Source: Clostridia bacterium (GTDB taxonomy: Bacteria > Bacillota > Clostridia > Oscillospirales > Butyricicoccaceae). From it: a stretch of DNA of 21,321 nt. The notes beneath the pieces were generated by a model, which was not told the origin of the DNA, did no database searches, and saw only the letters and a list, made by a program, of their open reading frames with translations. The stretch lies in assembly GCA_017560175.1 (NCBI GenBank), contig JAFYOK010000235.1, positions 1 to 21,321 on the forward strand. Reading direction: 5' to 3'. Both the position numbers and the translations under genes were made by a program. Positions within the stretch are counted from its first letter, which is position 1. Each line of letters starts with the position of its first letter. Of the stretch, positions 1-7,130 are shown in pieces.

Positions 1-196
1 TATTATGGGTCAAAACCAATGTGGGTCTCTTGGCCTGTGCAATGATATTTGCCATAACAAAAGTCTTGCCCGCACCGGTAACACCTAACATCGTCTGTTC
101 CTGCAGACCAACCTCAACGCCTTTGACCAAGGCTTCAATCGCCTCAGGCTGACCTCCGGCCGGTTGATAGGGGGCGCAAAGTTTAAACTCTCCCAT
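1..196 (-). CDS. uvrB: UvrB, excinuclease ABC subunit B (N-terminal part, cut by window edge)
   Basis: Only the first 65 codons are inside the window. They read MGEFKLCAPYQPAGGQPEAI, then a Walker A motif GVTGAGKTF, then the segment PTLVLTHN. This order is the signature of the N-terminus of UvrB, the helicase-like damage-verification subunit of UvrABC nucleotide excision repair in the cytoplasm. The usual Walker A residue Ser (GVTGSGKT) is Ala here, a conservative change. The ATG at 196 is preceded by AAAGGAGTG at good spacing, and a promoter lies further upstream. The gene sits downstream of radC but is separated from it by a hairpin terminator and has its own promoter, so it is probably a separate unit. 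Confidence 0.93.
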   Translation of the reverse strand, partial: MGEFKLCAPYQPAGGQPEAIEALVKGVEVGLQEQTMLGVTGAGKTFVMANIIAQAKRPTLVLTHN

Positions 197-233
197 AAGC
201 GCACTCCTTTCTTTGATTGTACTTCTGTTCTTT

Positions 234-262
234 ATTATACCACCGCGCATTTTAATTGTACA
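234..262 (-). promoter_or_regulatory. Sigma-A promoter of uvrB
   Basis: On the minus strand TGTACA (262-257, 4/6 match to -35) and TATAAT (239-234, perfect -10) are separated by 17 bp. A TG one base upstream of the -10 gives an extended -10. The site lies 38 bp upstream of the uvrB ATG. Confidence 0.7.
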
Positions 263-271
263 GACAAATTC

Positions 272-285
272 CAAATGTATGTTCG
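272..285 (-). promoter_or_regulatory. Possible LexA/DinR SOS box upstream of uvrB
   Basis: Minus strand CGAACATACATTTG matches the Bacillus-type DinR consensus CGAACRNRYGTTYC at 12 of 14 positions. The left half site is perfect and the right half is degenerate. It lies 10 bp upstream of the uvrB -35 element. uvrB is a classical SOS gene, so the location is meaningful, but a weak right half makes this tentative. Confidence 0.35.
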
Positions 286-301
286 TTTTTCTAAAAACAT
301 A

Positions 302-340
302 ACCCTATAGAAACTGCATCATCCTCAGTTTCTATAGGGT
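302..340 (-). terminator. Intrinsic terminator of the pyridoxal kinase-radC operon
   Basis: A perfect 15-bp stem (302-316 with 326-340, arms ACCCTATAGAAACTG and its complement) with a 9-base loop lies just after the radC stop codon. On the minus strand it is followed shortly by a TTTTT run. Confidence 0.8.
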
Positions 341-356
341 CGTAGTAAAGTTATTC

Positions 357-1037
357 TTACCGATAACTGCTGAAATATCCAGTTGCGGCCAACGAAATAT
401 AATCATTATCCGCAACAATAACATGATCGAGGAACGGCAAACCGAAACTTTCACAGAAGTTCATGATATACCGTGTTGTCTGGATATCCTCTCTCGAAGG
501 CACCGCTGAACCGTTGGGGTGGTTGTGTGCCACGACAATGGCCGAAGCATTATACTTTATTGCAATTTCTGCAATACGGCGAGTACTGACCATTGTAGAA
601 TTAATATTTCCTTCTGAGAGTTTCACACAAGCAATCGCTTTATTTTTGTTATCAAGACATAACAGCAGAACAATCTCTCTTTCATACCCAAGAAAACGCG
701 GCAGGAAATACGCACCAACCGATTCTGCTGAATCAATGATCTGACCATCCGTTTCATCCGATGCATACACGCGAAGGAGCGGCGGAATCATCTTGATCAA
801 TCCGGCCGACTTTGGTCCAATGCCTTCAACTTTAAGAAGTTCCTCATAAGGCGCGTCAAAAACTCCATGAAGAGAACCAAAAGTCTCGATCAGTTTATGT
901 GCCAAAGGATTTGTATCCTGTCTTGGAATCGCATAATAAAGCAAAATCTCCAAAACCTCATGGGGAGCTAATGTTTCAATTCCGTGTTCCAAAAGTTTGG
1001 ACATCATTCGCTGGCGATGACCATCATGTACAGACAT
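357..1037 (-). CDS. radC: RadC family JAB-domain protein
   Basis: The 226-residue protein has the two RadC parts. The N-terminal region has a helix-hairpin-helix-like segment (VEGIGPKSAGLIK, about residues 69-82). The C-terminal JAB/MPN metalloprotease-like domain carries the JAMM zinc motif HNHPNG (His171, His173) with Asp184 in the following SREDI. Length is typical of the family. RadC proteins were named for a repair phenotype, but their biochemical role is unsettled. The start is supported by GGGAGA, which lies inside the last codons of the upstream kinase gene; only 5 bp separate the two genes, so they are cotranscribed. A hairpin terminator follows. Confidence 0.93.
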   Translation of the reverse strand: MSVHDGHRQRMMSKLLEHGIETLAPHEVLEILLYYAIPRQDTNPLAHKLIETFGSLHGVFDAPYEELLKVEGIGPKSAGLIKMIPPLLRVYASDETDGQIIDSAESVGAYFLPRFLGYEREIVLLLCLDNKNKAIACVKLSEGNINSTMVSTRRIAEIAIKYNASAIVVAHNHPNGSAVPSREDIQTTRYIMNFCESFGLPFLDHVIVADNDYISLAATGYFSSYR

Positions 1038-1042
1038 AATTC

Positions 1043-1879
1043 TTATTCTCCCATCAACCGATAAAGTTTCTTTTCAAACTGCACACCTTCAATCGGCGGG
1101 GTACCCTGCTCGCTGGTGTACTTAGCACATTCCATAACAAACAGTGCTGCACTTTCAACAGCTGCTTTCAGACTCCAGGGCTGGTCTGCAAACAAGCGAG
1201 AAGTCAGCACAGAAGTGAACAGATCACCTGTGCCGGGATAATAGACAGGAATATGTTCATGAAAGAAAAATCCCAATTCGCCGGTAACTTTATCATAATA
1301 ACCGGCACCTACCTGTCCATCTTTTGTCAGTCCGGTAACAACGATCTGTCTGGGACCACGGTCGGCCAAAGCACGCATATACTGCTCGGCAGCTTCCATA
1401 GAATCCGTATAACCATCAGCATCCATACCCAACAACAGAGCACATTCGGTCAGATTGGGAGTGATTACGTCAGCCTTGGCACAAAGTTTACGGATAGCAG
1501 TGGTAAATCCATCATTGAAAACAATAGAATAGGCCTTACCGTTATCACCCATAACAGGATCAACAATCATGCGGCAATCCGGCTTACCACAAAGTTCACG
1601 GAGCATCAATACCTGCTCGATCTGTTTTTCCGAACCAAGATAACCTGAATATATACCATCCAGCTGAACACCAAGCGACGCCCAGTTACGGATAAAGGGA
1701 TCGATATCTTCTGTTAGATCGCGGAATGTAACACCCTTGAAGGCAGTGTGCGCTGAAAGAACAGCGGAAGGCACCGGACAACACTGGATGCCGCAAGCCG
1801 AAAGAACAGGAATAGCAGTGGTCAGTGCACAGCGACCAAAGCCGGATATATCATGTACGGCAGCTACTTTCTTTTGCAT
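1043..1879 (-). CDS. pdxY: Pyridoxal/pyridoxamine kinase (PdxY-like, ribokinase-type fold)
   Basis: A 278-residue kinase of the pyridoxal kinase/HMP kinase group, predicted to phosphorylate vitamin B6 vitamers to make or salvage PLP. Visible family marks are the N-terminal HDISGFGRCALTTAIPVLSA segment, SGYLGS, the substrate-site VDPVMGD and the C-terminal anion-hole/catalytic motif GTGD in YPGTGDLF. An in-frame GTG at 1897 would add six residues. I prefer the ATG at 1879, because GTGAGG, which includes that GTG, serves as its ribosome binding site (spacing about 12, slightly long). The gene is the first of a two-gene operon with radC. HMP kinase activity cannot be excluded from sequence alone. 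Confidence 0.86.
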   Translation of the reverse strand: MQKKVAAVHDISGFGRCALTTAIPVLSACGIQCCPVPSAVLSAHTAFKGVTFRDLTEDIDPFIRNWASLGVQLDGIYSGYLGSEKQIEQVLMLRELCGKPDCRMIVDPVMGDNGKAYSIVFNDGFTTAIRKLCAKADVITPNLTECALLLGMDADGYTDSMEAAEQYMRALADRGPRQIVVTGLTKDGQVGAGYYDKVTGELGFFFHEHIPVYYPGTGDLFTSVLTSRLFADQPWSLKAAVESAALFVMECAKYTSEQGTPPIEGVQFEKKLYRLMGE

Positions 1880-1931
1880 AATGATTGTCAACCTCACTAT
1901 TTTATGCTATCTTAGAATAACAGAATAAAGT

Positions 1932-1949
1932 ATTTGTTATAGAACAAAT
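1932..1949. repeat. Perfect inverted repeat in the divergent intergenic region (operator candidate)
   Basis: ATTTGTT-ATAG-AACAAAT is a perfect 7+4+7 palindrome between the divergent pyridoxal kinase gene and the DUF1445 gene. It has the size of a dimeric repressor site. No regulator gene adjoins it, and the region is AT-rich, so function is uncertain. Confidence 0.35.
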
Positions 1950-2033
1950 CCACATTTTATATCATTATAAAATATCCTGACTGAAAGTGCAAGAAGTCGG
2001 ATTTCTTTATAATCAAGAGAGGTAGGTTTTCAC

Positions 2034-2831
2034 ATGAACAATTATGAAAAATATGCTGACATGTCCCCTCGTGCCGTACGCGAACTGATTCGTAATGGTG
2101 AGATCACTTCCCCCACTTCGGGCATGTGCGCCGGCTATGCCCAGGCCAATCTTGTCATCCTTCCTAAAGAAGATGCCTATGATTTTCTTCTGTTCACCCA
2201 GCGTAATCCAAAATCCTGCCCTATTCTTGAAGTTTCCGATGTTGGCAGCCGTGATCTCCCCTTTATTGCGCCGGGCTGCGACATCGCCACTGATCTGCCC
2301 AAATACCGTGTATATGAACATGGTGTTCTGACCGGAGAATACACTGATGTTTCTCAGTTCTGGCGTGACGATTTGGTCTGCTTCCTCATCGGATGCAGTT
2401 TCTCTTTCGAATCCGAAATGATCAATGCCGGTATTGAGATCCGTCATATCACTCAGAACTGTAATGTTCCCATGTACATCACCAATATTGATACTGTACC
2501 TGCCGGTAAGTTCAGCGGCAAGATGGTTGTCAGTATGCGTCCCATCCCCCATGAACAGGTAGTCAAAGCTGTAACTGTTACGGCTGCCCTGCCCAAAGTT
2601 CACGGTTCCCCCATCCACATCGGCGATCCCTCTGTTATCGGCATTAAGGATATCGATCATCCTGAGTTCGGTGATGCTGTTGAGATCAAGCCGGGTGAAG
2701 TTCCTGTATTCTGGCCTTGTGGCGTCACACCTCAGTCGGTAGTCATGAATGTCAAGCCTCCCTTTGTTATCACTCATGCCCCCGGTCACATGCTGATCAC
2801 TGACATTAAAAATGTTGATCTGAAGGAGTAG
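2034..2831 (+). CDS. DUF1445 family protein (putative hydro-lyase / D-glutamate cyclase family)
   Basis: The 265-residue protein matches the DUF1445/YcsI family: an N-terminal MSPRAVRELIRNGEITSPTSG segment, AGYAQANLVILPKEDAYDFLLF, GSRDLPFIAPGCDIATDLPKYRVY, FLIGCSFSFE, and a C-terminal HAPGHMLITD. Members are annotated as putative hydro-lyases. A mammalian homologue is reported as D-glutamate cyclase, but the bacterial substrate is not established. Length is normal. The start follows an AGAGAGGTAGG ribosome binding site, with a TATAAT at 2008-2013 as a possible -10. The stop is 4 bp before the next gene, whose ribosome binding site AAGGAGT lies at the end of this gene, so the two are translationally close. 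Confidence 0.85.
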   Translation: MNNYEKYADMSPRAVRELIRNGEITSPTSGMCAGYAQANLVILPKEDAYDFLLFTQRNPKSCPILEVSDVGSRDLPFIAPGCDIATDLPKYRVYEHGVLTGEYTDVSQFWRDDLVCFLIGCSFSFESEMINAGIEIRHITQNCNVPMYITNIDTVPAGKFSGKMVVSMRPIPHEQVVKAVTVTAALPKVHGSPIHIGDPSVIGIKDIDHPEFGDAVEIKPGEVPVFWPCGVTPQSVVMNVKPPFVITHAPGHMLITDIKNVDLKE

Positions 2832-2835
2832 TTCC

Positions 2836-3981
2836 ATGAAGCGTCTCGTGCTCGGTGATATGAATAATGTCCGCGATCTGGGCGGATATCCTTGTCACGA
2901 CGGTTATACCAAAGAGTTTCGTTTTCTCCGCAGTGGTATGCCTCGTGATTTAAAAGACAAAGACCTTCATCTGCTGCAGTCCAAAGGCATCACAACGATC
3001 ATTGATCTCCGCAATATCTTTGAATGTACGCAACAGGAAGACCCTTTCCGCACATTGCCCGATTTCACCTATCACAATTGCCCAATGTTTGCAGATGGCG
3101 TTGTTCCTGCAGCGCCCGAAGAAATGGCTCCGGCATACCTTCGTTTAGCTACTACTCCCGATATTATTGCACCTGTATGGGAAGCTATTGCAGCTGCTGA
3201 AGATGGCGTTCTTTTCCATTGTACAGCAGGAAAAGACCGTACCGGCGTTGTTGCCGCACTGCTTCTCTGGATGGTTGGCGTTGAAAAGGCAGACATTCTG
3301 GCTGATTATATCGCTACGCAGGCTTATGTCCTGGAAGCCTACCGTAAAATGCTGGCAGACCATCCGGATTTCCCCTATTTTTTGACCAAAGCCGACCTCT
3401 CTTACATCGAAGAGTTCTATGATAACTTCACAGCCATCTACAGTGATCCAAAAACATACCTTGCTGCTATGGGTATCTCTGAGCTTAAAGCAATGCGTAT
3501 TTTTGCCAAACTGCTTGGCCGTCCAATGCCTTTTATCGCTCACAAACTCGAATATCATGGACCTGAGCTTTCATCTGAACTTACGCTCCGCACCTATCAA
3601 GCAGATGATTATATGACCTACTATGATTGTTACAATTCTGCTTTCCGTCCCATGCGAGTGGCTTTGGGGCTAACACCTGAATGCTGTCCCAATTCGGATG
3701 AATTGTTGAATATCAAAGATGATATTTTCATTCTTGAGCAAAATGGCTGTCTTATTGGTTCAGTTACAGTGATGGATGGCGAAATCGATGGGCTGATCGT
3801 CCGGGAACATTTCCGCCATCAAGGCATTGGTCAGTCACTTTTGCACTTTGCCATTACTGAAATCCAAAAACGCAAACACTCCCCTATCACGCTTCATGTT
3901 GCCGAATGGAACCAAACTGCGCTTCGTCTTTATTTGAATAATAACTTTATCATTACCGAAAGTGAGATCATCCAGCGCTAA
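2836..3981 (+). CDS. Tyrosine/phosphoinositide-type phosphatase fused to a GNAT acetyltransferase
   Basis: A 381-residue two-domain protein. Residues 1-235 form a protein tyrosine phosphatase of the Y_phosphatase3 type: NVRDLGGYP near the start, IIDLRNIFE around 55-63, and the P-loop HCTAGKDRTG at 128-137 with nucleophile Cys129 and Arg135. Such enzymes act on phosphotyrosine, phosphoserine or phosphoinositides. Residues about 249-377 form a GNAT domain: LRTYQADDYMTYYDCYNSAF, a beta-strand IDGLIV, and the acetyl-CoA loop RHQGIGQ at 327-333. A helical linker (about 200-245) joins them. The phosphatase active site is complete, and the acetyl-CoA loop looks intact. Substrates are unknown. The gene is cotranscribed with the DUF1445 gene and ends at a strong terminator. 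Confidence 0.86.
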   Translation: MKRLVLGDMNNVRDLGGYPCHDGYTKEFRFLRSGMPRDLKDKDLHLLQSKGITTIIDLRNIFECTQQEDPFRTLPDFTYHNCPMFADGVVPAAPEEMAPAYLRLATTPDIIAPVWEAIAAAEDGVLFHCTAGKDRTGVVAALLLWMVGVEKADILADYIATQAYVLEAYRKMLADHPDFPYFLTKADLSYIEEFYDNFTAIYSDPKTYLAAMGISELKAMRIFAKLLGRPMPFIAHKLEYHGPELSSELTLRTYQADDYMTYYDCYNSAFRPMRVALGLTPECCPNSDELLNIKDDIFILEQNGCLIGSVTVMDGEIDGLIVREHFRHQGIGQSLLHFAITEIQKRKHSPITLHVAEWNQTALRLYLNNNFIITESEIIQR

Positions 3982-3986
3982 ACAGC

Positions 3987-4020
3987 AATCCCCTATGGTT
4001 CATATGAACCATAGGGGATT
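3987..4020 (+). terminator. Intrinsic terminator after the phosphatase-acetyltransferase gene
   Basis: A long perfect inverted repeat (arms AATCCCCTATGGTTCAT and its complement, essentially no loop beyond the central bases) is followed on the plus strand by TTTTT. It also sits at the end of the convergent minus-strand DUF2812 gene, but in that direction no U-tract follows. Confidence 0.85.
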
Positions 4021-4022
4021 TT

Positions 4023-4511
4023 TTATTCTATGAGAAGTCGTTCTTTTTCCAGTTCTTCCTTTTTACCATGAATGCGACCTGCTGCGTACAGCAACAGAGC
4101 CGCGCACAGAAGATTGATTTTTCCCAACGGATTTGTCAATCCTAATACCACATTAGCAATAGAAACACCACTCAGCATCTTGCCAATTTTATCGAGATGT
4201 CGAATCCTGGAATCCAGGTCGGACATCAAATCAAATGTGCCTTCTGATGCTTTTTTTCTAAAATAAACCCAGTTGAGTAAACGTCCCACCTGTTCTGCCC
4301 CGGTTTCCTTTACAAAACGAATATAGTCCTCATCTCTTTCATGGTATTCCAAACGGATACTATATTCTTCCGGTTCACAGGATGTAAACTCAAAACGCGC
4401 AAAACCAACATTATCCAAAACCCAACCTGCCCGGGCCAATTCATTGAGCCATTGTTCTTCTTTTTCAAACTCCCAGACCCAAAACCATTTTCGAATCACC
4501 TTGTGTGCCAT
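4023..4511 (-). CDS. DUF2812 domain protein, predicted membrane-associated
   Basis: The 162-residue protein starts HKVIRKWFWVWEFEKEEQWLNELARAGW, the typical opening of DUF2812, and continues with the family's aromatic-rich YSIRLEYHERDEDYIRFVK segment. Two hydrophobic stretches near residues 112-126 and 131-146 suggest a C-terminal membrane hairpin, followed by a charged tail. DUF2812 proteins are commonly encoded next to PadR regulators, as here: the padR stop and this start overlap in TAATG. No biochemical function is established; a role as the regulator's membrane partner or target is inference. Confidence 0.85.
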   Translation of the reverse strand: MAHKVIRKWFWVWEFEKEEQWLNELARAGWVLDNVGFARFEFTSCEPEEYSIRLEYHERDEDYIRFVKETGAEQVGRLLNWVYFRKKASEGTFDLMSDLDSRIRHLDKIGKMLSGVSIANVVLGLTNPLGKINLLCAALLLYAAGRIHGKKEELEKERLLIE

Positions 4512-4831
4512 TATGCCAGTTCCTCCTTCAGAATCTCTTCCCCATTGGCCACAAGTTGACGCAGACGGGCAAGTTCTGCTTTAAGAATATCCAATCCTTT
4601 GTCAGTCAGCTTATATTCCTTCTTTCGACTGTCTTTGTCGAACGGCAGTGGAGTGATCCATTCCTTTTCACAAAGAACATTCAATGCACCATAAAGTGTA
4701 CCTGCTGCCAGGTGAACTCGTCCATCTGACAAACTTTCAACCTGCTGCATGATACCATAACCATGCTGTGGTTTATGTAAGGCCAAAAGAATATAATAGG
4801 TAGATTCTGTTAAAACAATATTCTGACTCAT
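4511..4831 (-). CDS. PadR family transcriptional regulator
   Basis: A 106-residue winged-helix protein with PadR marks: LTESTYYILLALHKPQHGYGIMQQVE, LAAGTLYGALNVLCEKEWI, and KEYKLTDKGLDILKAEL, plus a short C-terminal helix for dimerisation (small, subfamily-2-like size). PadR proteins usually repress their own operon and respond to small molecules. The ATG follows GGGAGG at short spacing (4 bases). Directly upstream there is a near-consensus promoter covered by two matching palindromes, so autorepression is likely. The DUF2812 gene is translationally coupled downstream. Confidence 0.93.
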   Translation of the reverse strand: MSQNIVLTESTYYILLALHKPQHGYGIMQQVESLSDGRVHLAAGTLYGALNVLCEKEWITPLPFDKDSRKKEYKLTDKGLDILKAELARLRQLVANGEEILKEELA

Positions 4832-4841
4832 TTATCCTCCC

Positions 4842-4862
4842 ATATATCGCCTTGCGATATAT
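4842..4862. promoter_or_regulatory. Proximal PadR operator candidate
   Basis: ATATATCG - 5 bp - CGATATAT is a perfect palindrome just downstream of the promoter -10, close to the transcription start and upstream of the padR ribosome binding site. It shares its half site (TATATCG) and 5-bp spacer length with the second site. Confidence 0.75.
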
Positions 4863-4870
4863 CTGTTTCC

Positions 4871-4899
4871 AGTATATCGAAAGACGATATAGTTGTCAA
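4871..4899 (-). promoter_or_regulatory. Strong sigma-A promoter of the padR-DUF2812 operon
   Basis: On the minus strand a perfect -35 TTGACA (4899-4894) and a TATACT -10 (4876-4871) are separated by exactly 17 bp. The distal palindromic operator fills the spacer and overlaps the -10. Confidence 0.85.
4873..4891. promoter_or_regulatory. Distal PadR operator candidate
   Basis: TATATCG - 5 bp - CGATATA is a perfect palindrome between -35 and -10, overlapping the -10. Its centre (4882) is 30 bp from the centre of the proximal site (4852), close to three helical turns, so two dimers could bind the same DNA face. Confidence 0.75.
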
Positions 4900-4901
4900 T
4901 A

Positions 4902-4930
4902 AGAAAGGGCATCAAAATGATGCCCTTTCT
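4902..4930 (-). terminator. Intrinsic terminator of the DUF2284 gene
   Basis: A perfect 13-bp stem (4902-4914 with 4918-4930, arm AGAAAGGGCATCA) with a tiny loop lies right after the DUF2284 stop codon on the minus strand. It is followed by a short T-rich stretch. It directly abuts the padR -35 element. Confidence 0.75.
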
Positions 4931-4932
4931 AT

Positions 4933-5496
4933 TCATATTCCATTATACAACAGACCACCCATAAGAGTCATATACGCCGGTGTCTGATTTTCCGTTATCC
5001 ATTGGATGGGATGATCAAAATAATCGGCTGCTGTTTTGCCGACATCACCGCCCAAAGCCTCTATGGAATGACGCATCTGCTCCGGGAAGCGGCAAGGTTC
5101 ACCATCAATTTTTGCACAACGGCCACAGAGATCACAGGTACCTGCCCAAAGCGCCAGACTCTTGGGGTGTGCTTCTTCGTACGCTGTCAGCCACAGCCGC
5201 AATTTGTTTTTCTCTTCTTCATGCGCTGCCAGCAGTTCCATTCCTGTCGTTCCGTCTTTGGGTACAAGAATGTGGGCAATCAAGCGAAGTGTATTATATT
5301 TTTTCCATATCTCCATAGGGTCTGTGCCAAAGGGAGGACACGACCATTTTCTACCATAGTTGGGACAACTGCGGCAAAGCGCTTCGAACTTGGGCACATC
5401 GACATAACCTGACAGATAATCCTCAACCGATGTTATTTGCTCCATACGGAATACCGTATACCCATCACATTCTCTGACAAATATCTTATTTTGCAT
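4933..5496 (-). CDS. DUF2284 cysteine-rich metal-binding protein
   Basis: A 187-residue predicted metal- or Fe-S-binding protein. N-terminal cysteines lie in CRSCPNYGRKWSCPPFG (Cys41, Cys44, Cys53). A second cluster lies in CDLCGRC (Cys121, Cys124, Cys127) plus Cys135 in EPCRFPEQMRHSIEALGGDV, the typical C-terminal signature of DUF2284. The pattern suggests one or two Fe-S clusters. The function of the family is unknown; members occur in anaerobes. The gene stands alone between two terminators and starts at an ATG at 5496. Confidence 0.88.
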   Translation of the reverse strand: MQNKIFVRECDGYTVFRMEQITSVEDYLSGYVDVPKFEALCRSCPNYGRKWSCPPFGTDPMEIWKKYNTLRLIAHILVPKDGTTGMELLAAHEEEKNKLRLWLTAYEEAHPKSLALWAGTCDLCGRCAKIDGEPCRFPEQMRHSIEALGGDVGKTAADYFDHPIQWITENQTPAYMTLMGGLLYNGI

Positions 5497-5516
5497 TACA
5501 TCCTCTTTTTACTGAA

Positions 5517-5546
5517 AAAGCCGCAGGGATCATACCCTGCGGCTTT
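5517..5546 (-). terminator. Intrinsic terminator of guaB
   Basis: AAAGCCGCAGGG pairs perfectly with its complement (5517-5528 with 5535-5546) around a 6-base loop. On the minus strand TTTTT follows, and it lies 36 bp after the guaB stop. Confidence 0.87.
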
Positions 5547-5582
5547 CCTTGATTCGGCAAATATCCGAAAACTGTTTAAAAC

Positions 5583-7082
5583 TTAGACCTCGCGGGAAGC
5601 CTTAACAACGACGTCGTGTGCGCCACCCTCAACGATGGATGTGGAAGAAACCAGAGTCAGCTTAGCCTTCTCACGCAGCTCGGGCAGAGTCAGAGCGCCA
5701 CAGTTGCACATAGTCGACTTGACCTTGCTCAGCGTCTTGTCAACATTATCCTTCAGAGGACCTGCATAGGGAACATAAGAGTCGACACCCTCTTCGAAAG
5801 AGAGCTTCTTATCGCCGCCCAGATCGTAACGCATCCAGTTACGAGCTCTGTTGGAGCCTTCGCCCCAGTACTCCTTAACATAGGAGCCGTTGATCATCAG
5901 CTTTTCTGTGGGAGATTCATCAAAACGAGCAAAGTATCTGCCCAGCATGACAAAGTCTGCACCCATAGCCATAGCCAGAGTGATGTGGTGGTCAAATACG
6001 ATACCTCCGTCAGAGCAGACAGGGATGTAAACACCGGTCTTTTCATAGTACTCGTCTCTTGCCTGGCAGACTTCGATCAGAGCTGTTGCCTGACCACGGC
6101 CGATGCCCTTGGTCTCACGGGTAATGCAGATGGAGCCGCCGCCGATACCGACCTTAATAAAGTCAGCGCCGCACTCGGCCAGGAACATAAAGCCTTCCTT
6201 GTCGACAACATTACCGGCACCGATCTTGACGGTGTCACCATAGGTCTCACGAACCCATGTGATAACTCTCTGCTGCCACTCGGAGAAACCTTCAGAGGAG
6301 TCGATGCACAGAACGTCTGCGCCTGCCTCCAGCAGAGCGGGGATTCTCTTCTCGTAGTCACGTGTGTTGATACCTGCACCAACAATGTATCTCTTCTCGG
6401 AATCCAGCAGTTCGTTGGGATTTTCCTTGTGCTCCTCATAGTCCTTGCGGAATACGAAGTAGAGCATTCTGCCATCCTCAGAAATGATGGGCAGCGCATT
6501 CAGCTTATGATCCCAGATGATGTTGTTGGCTTCACTCAGTGTGACGCCTTCCTTAGCGACAACCAGCTTTTCCAGCGGTGTCATAAACTCTGTGACCTTT
6601 GTGTCAGGCTCCATGCGGCTGACACGATAGTCACGGCTGGTGATCATACCAACCAGCTTGCCGTTAGCAGAGCCATCATCGGTGACAGCGATGGTGGAAT
6701 GGCCTGTCTCTCTCTTGATCTTGAGGATATCAGCCAGTGTAGCCTCGGGGCTGACGTTTGTATCGCTGGGAACGAAACCGGCCTTGTAAGCCTTGACCTT
6801 AGCGACCATAGCAGCCTCATCCTCGATGGTCTGAGAACCATAGATGAAAGAAACGCCGCCGCTGCGAGCCAGAGCAACTGCCAGACGGTCACCGGAGACC
6901 GACTGCATGATAGCCGAAACCATGGGGATCTTCATCTCGATGGCAGGCTTTTCGCCCTTCTTATACTTGACAAGGGGAGTATTGAGCTTGACGTTAGCAG
7001 GAATATGTTCGCTGGAAGAATAACCGGGGATCAGCAGATACTCATTAAAGGTATGCGAAGGTTCATTGATAAAAATGGCCAT
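5583..7082 (-). CDS. guaB: IMP dehydrogenase, Tritrichomonas-like type, with CBS pair
   Basis: A 499-residue IMP dehydrogenase, catalysing NAD-dependent oxidation of IMP to XMP, the committed step to GMP. The (beta/alpha)8 core is interrupted by a CBS pair (about residues 105-220). Catalytic elements are clear: CIDSSEG with Asp261, the loop GIGGGSICITRE with nucleophile Cys319, Arg382 in MLGRYFARF, and the mobile flap RARNWMRYD with Arg418-Tyr419 and Glu431. These numbers coincide with those I recall for the Tritrichomonas foetus enzyme, and the C-terminus (CNCGALT, SIVEGGAHDV) also matches it, rather than the common Escherichia/Bacillus GuaB pattern. The start follows CAGGAGG. A terminator follows, so it is probably monocistronic. 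Confidence 0.96.
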   Translation of the reverse strand: MAIFINEPSHTFNEYLLIPGYSSSEHIPANVKLNTPLVKYKKGEKPAIEMKIPMVSAIMQSVSGDRLAVALARSGGVSFIYGSQTIEDEAAMVAKVKAYKAGFVPSDTNVSPEATLADILKIKRETGHSTIAVTDDGSANGKLVGMITSRDYRVSRMEPDTKVTEFMTPLEKLVVAKEGVTLSEANNIIWDHKLNALPIISEDGRMLYFVFRKDYEEHKENPNELLDSEKRYIVGAGINTRDYEKRIPALLEAGADVLCIDSSEGFSEWQQRVITWVRETYGDTVKIGAGNVVDKEGFMFLAECGADFIKVGIGGGSICITRETKGIGRGQATALIEVCQARDEYYEKTGVYIPVCSDGGIVFDHHITLAMAMGADFVMLGRYFARFDESPTEKLMINGSYVKEYWGEGSNRARNWMRYDLGGDKKLSFEEGVDSYVPYAGPLKDNVDKTLSKVKSTMCNCGALTLPELREKAKLTLVSSTSIVEGGAHDVVVKASREV

Positions 7083-7130
7083 GACAGTTCGTCCTCCTGT
7101 TTTTATATTGTTTATTATACATAACCGAAT

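Noticed and set aside
2013..2837. 274-codon open frame on the minus strand
   Set aside because: It is the antisense shadow of the DUF1445 gene, which has a ribosome binding site and family signatures.
5616..7124. 502-codon open frame on the plus strand
   Set aside because: It lies opposite guaB, which is certain. It has no ribosome binding site or recognisable domain.
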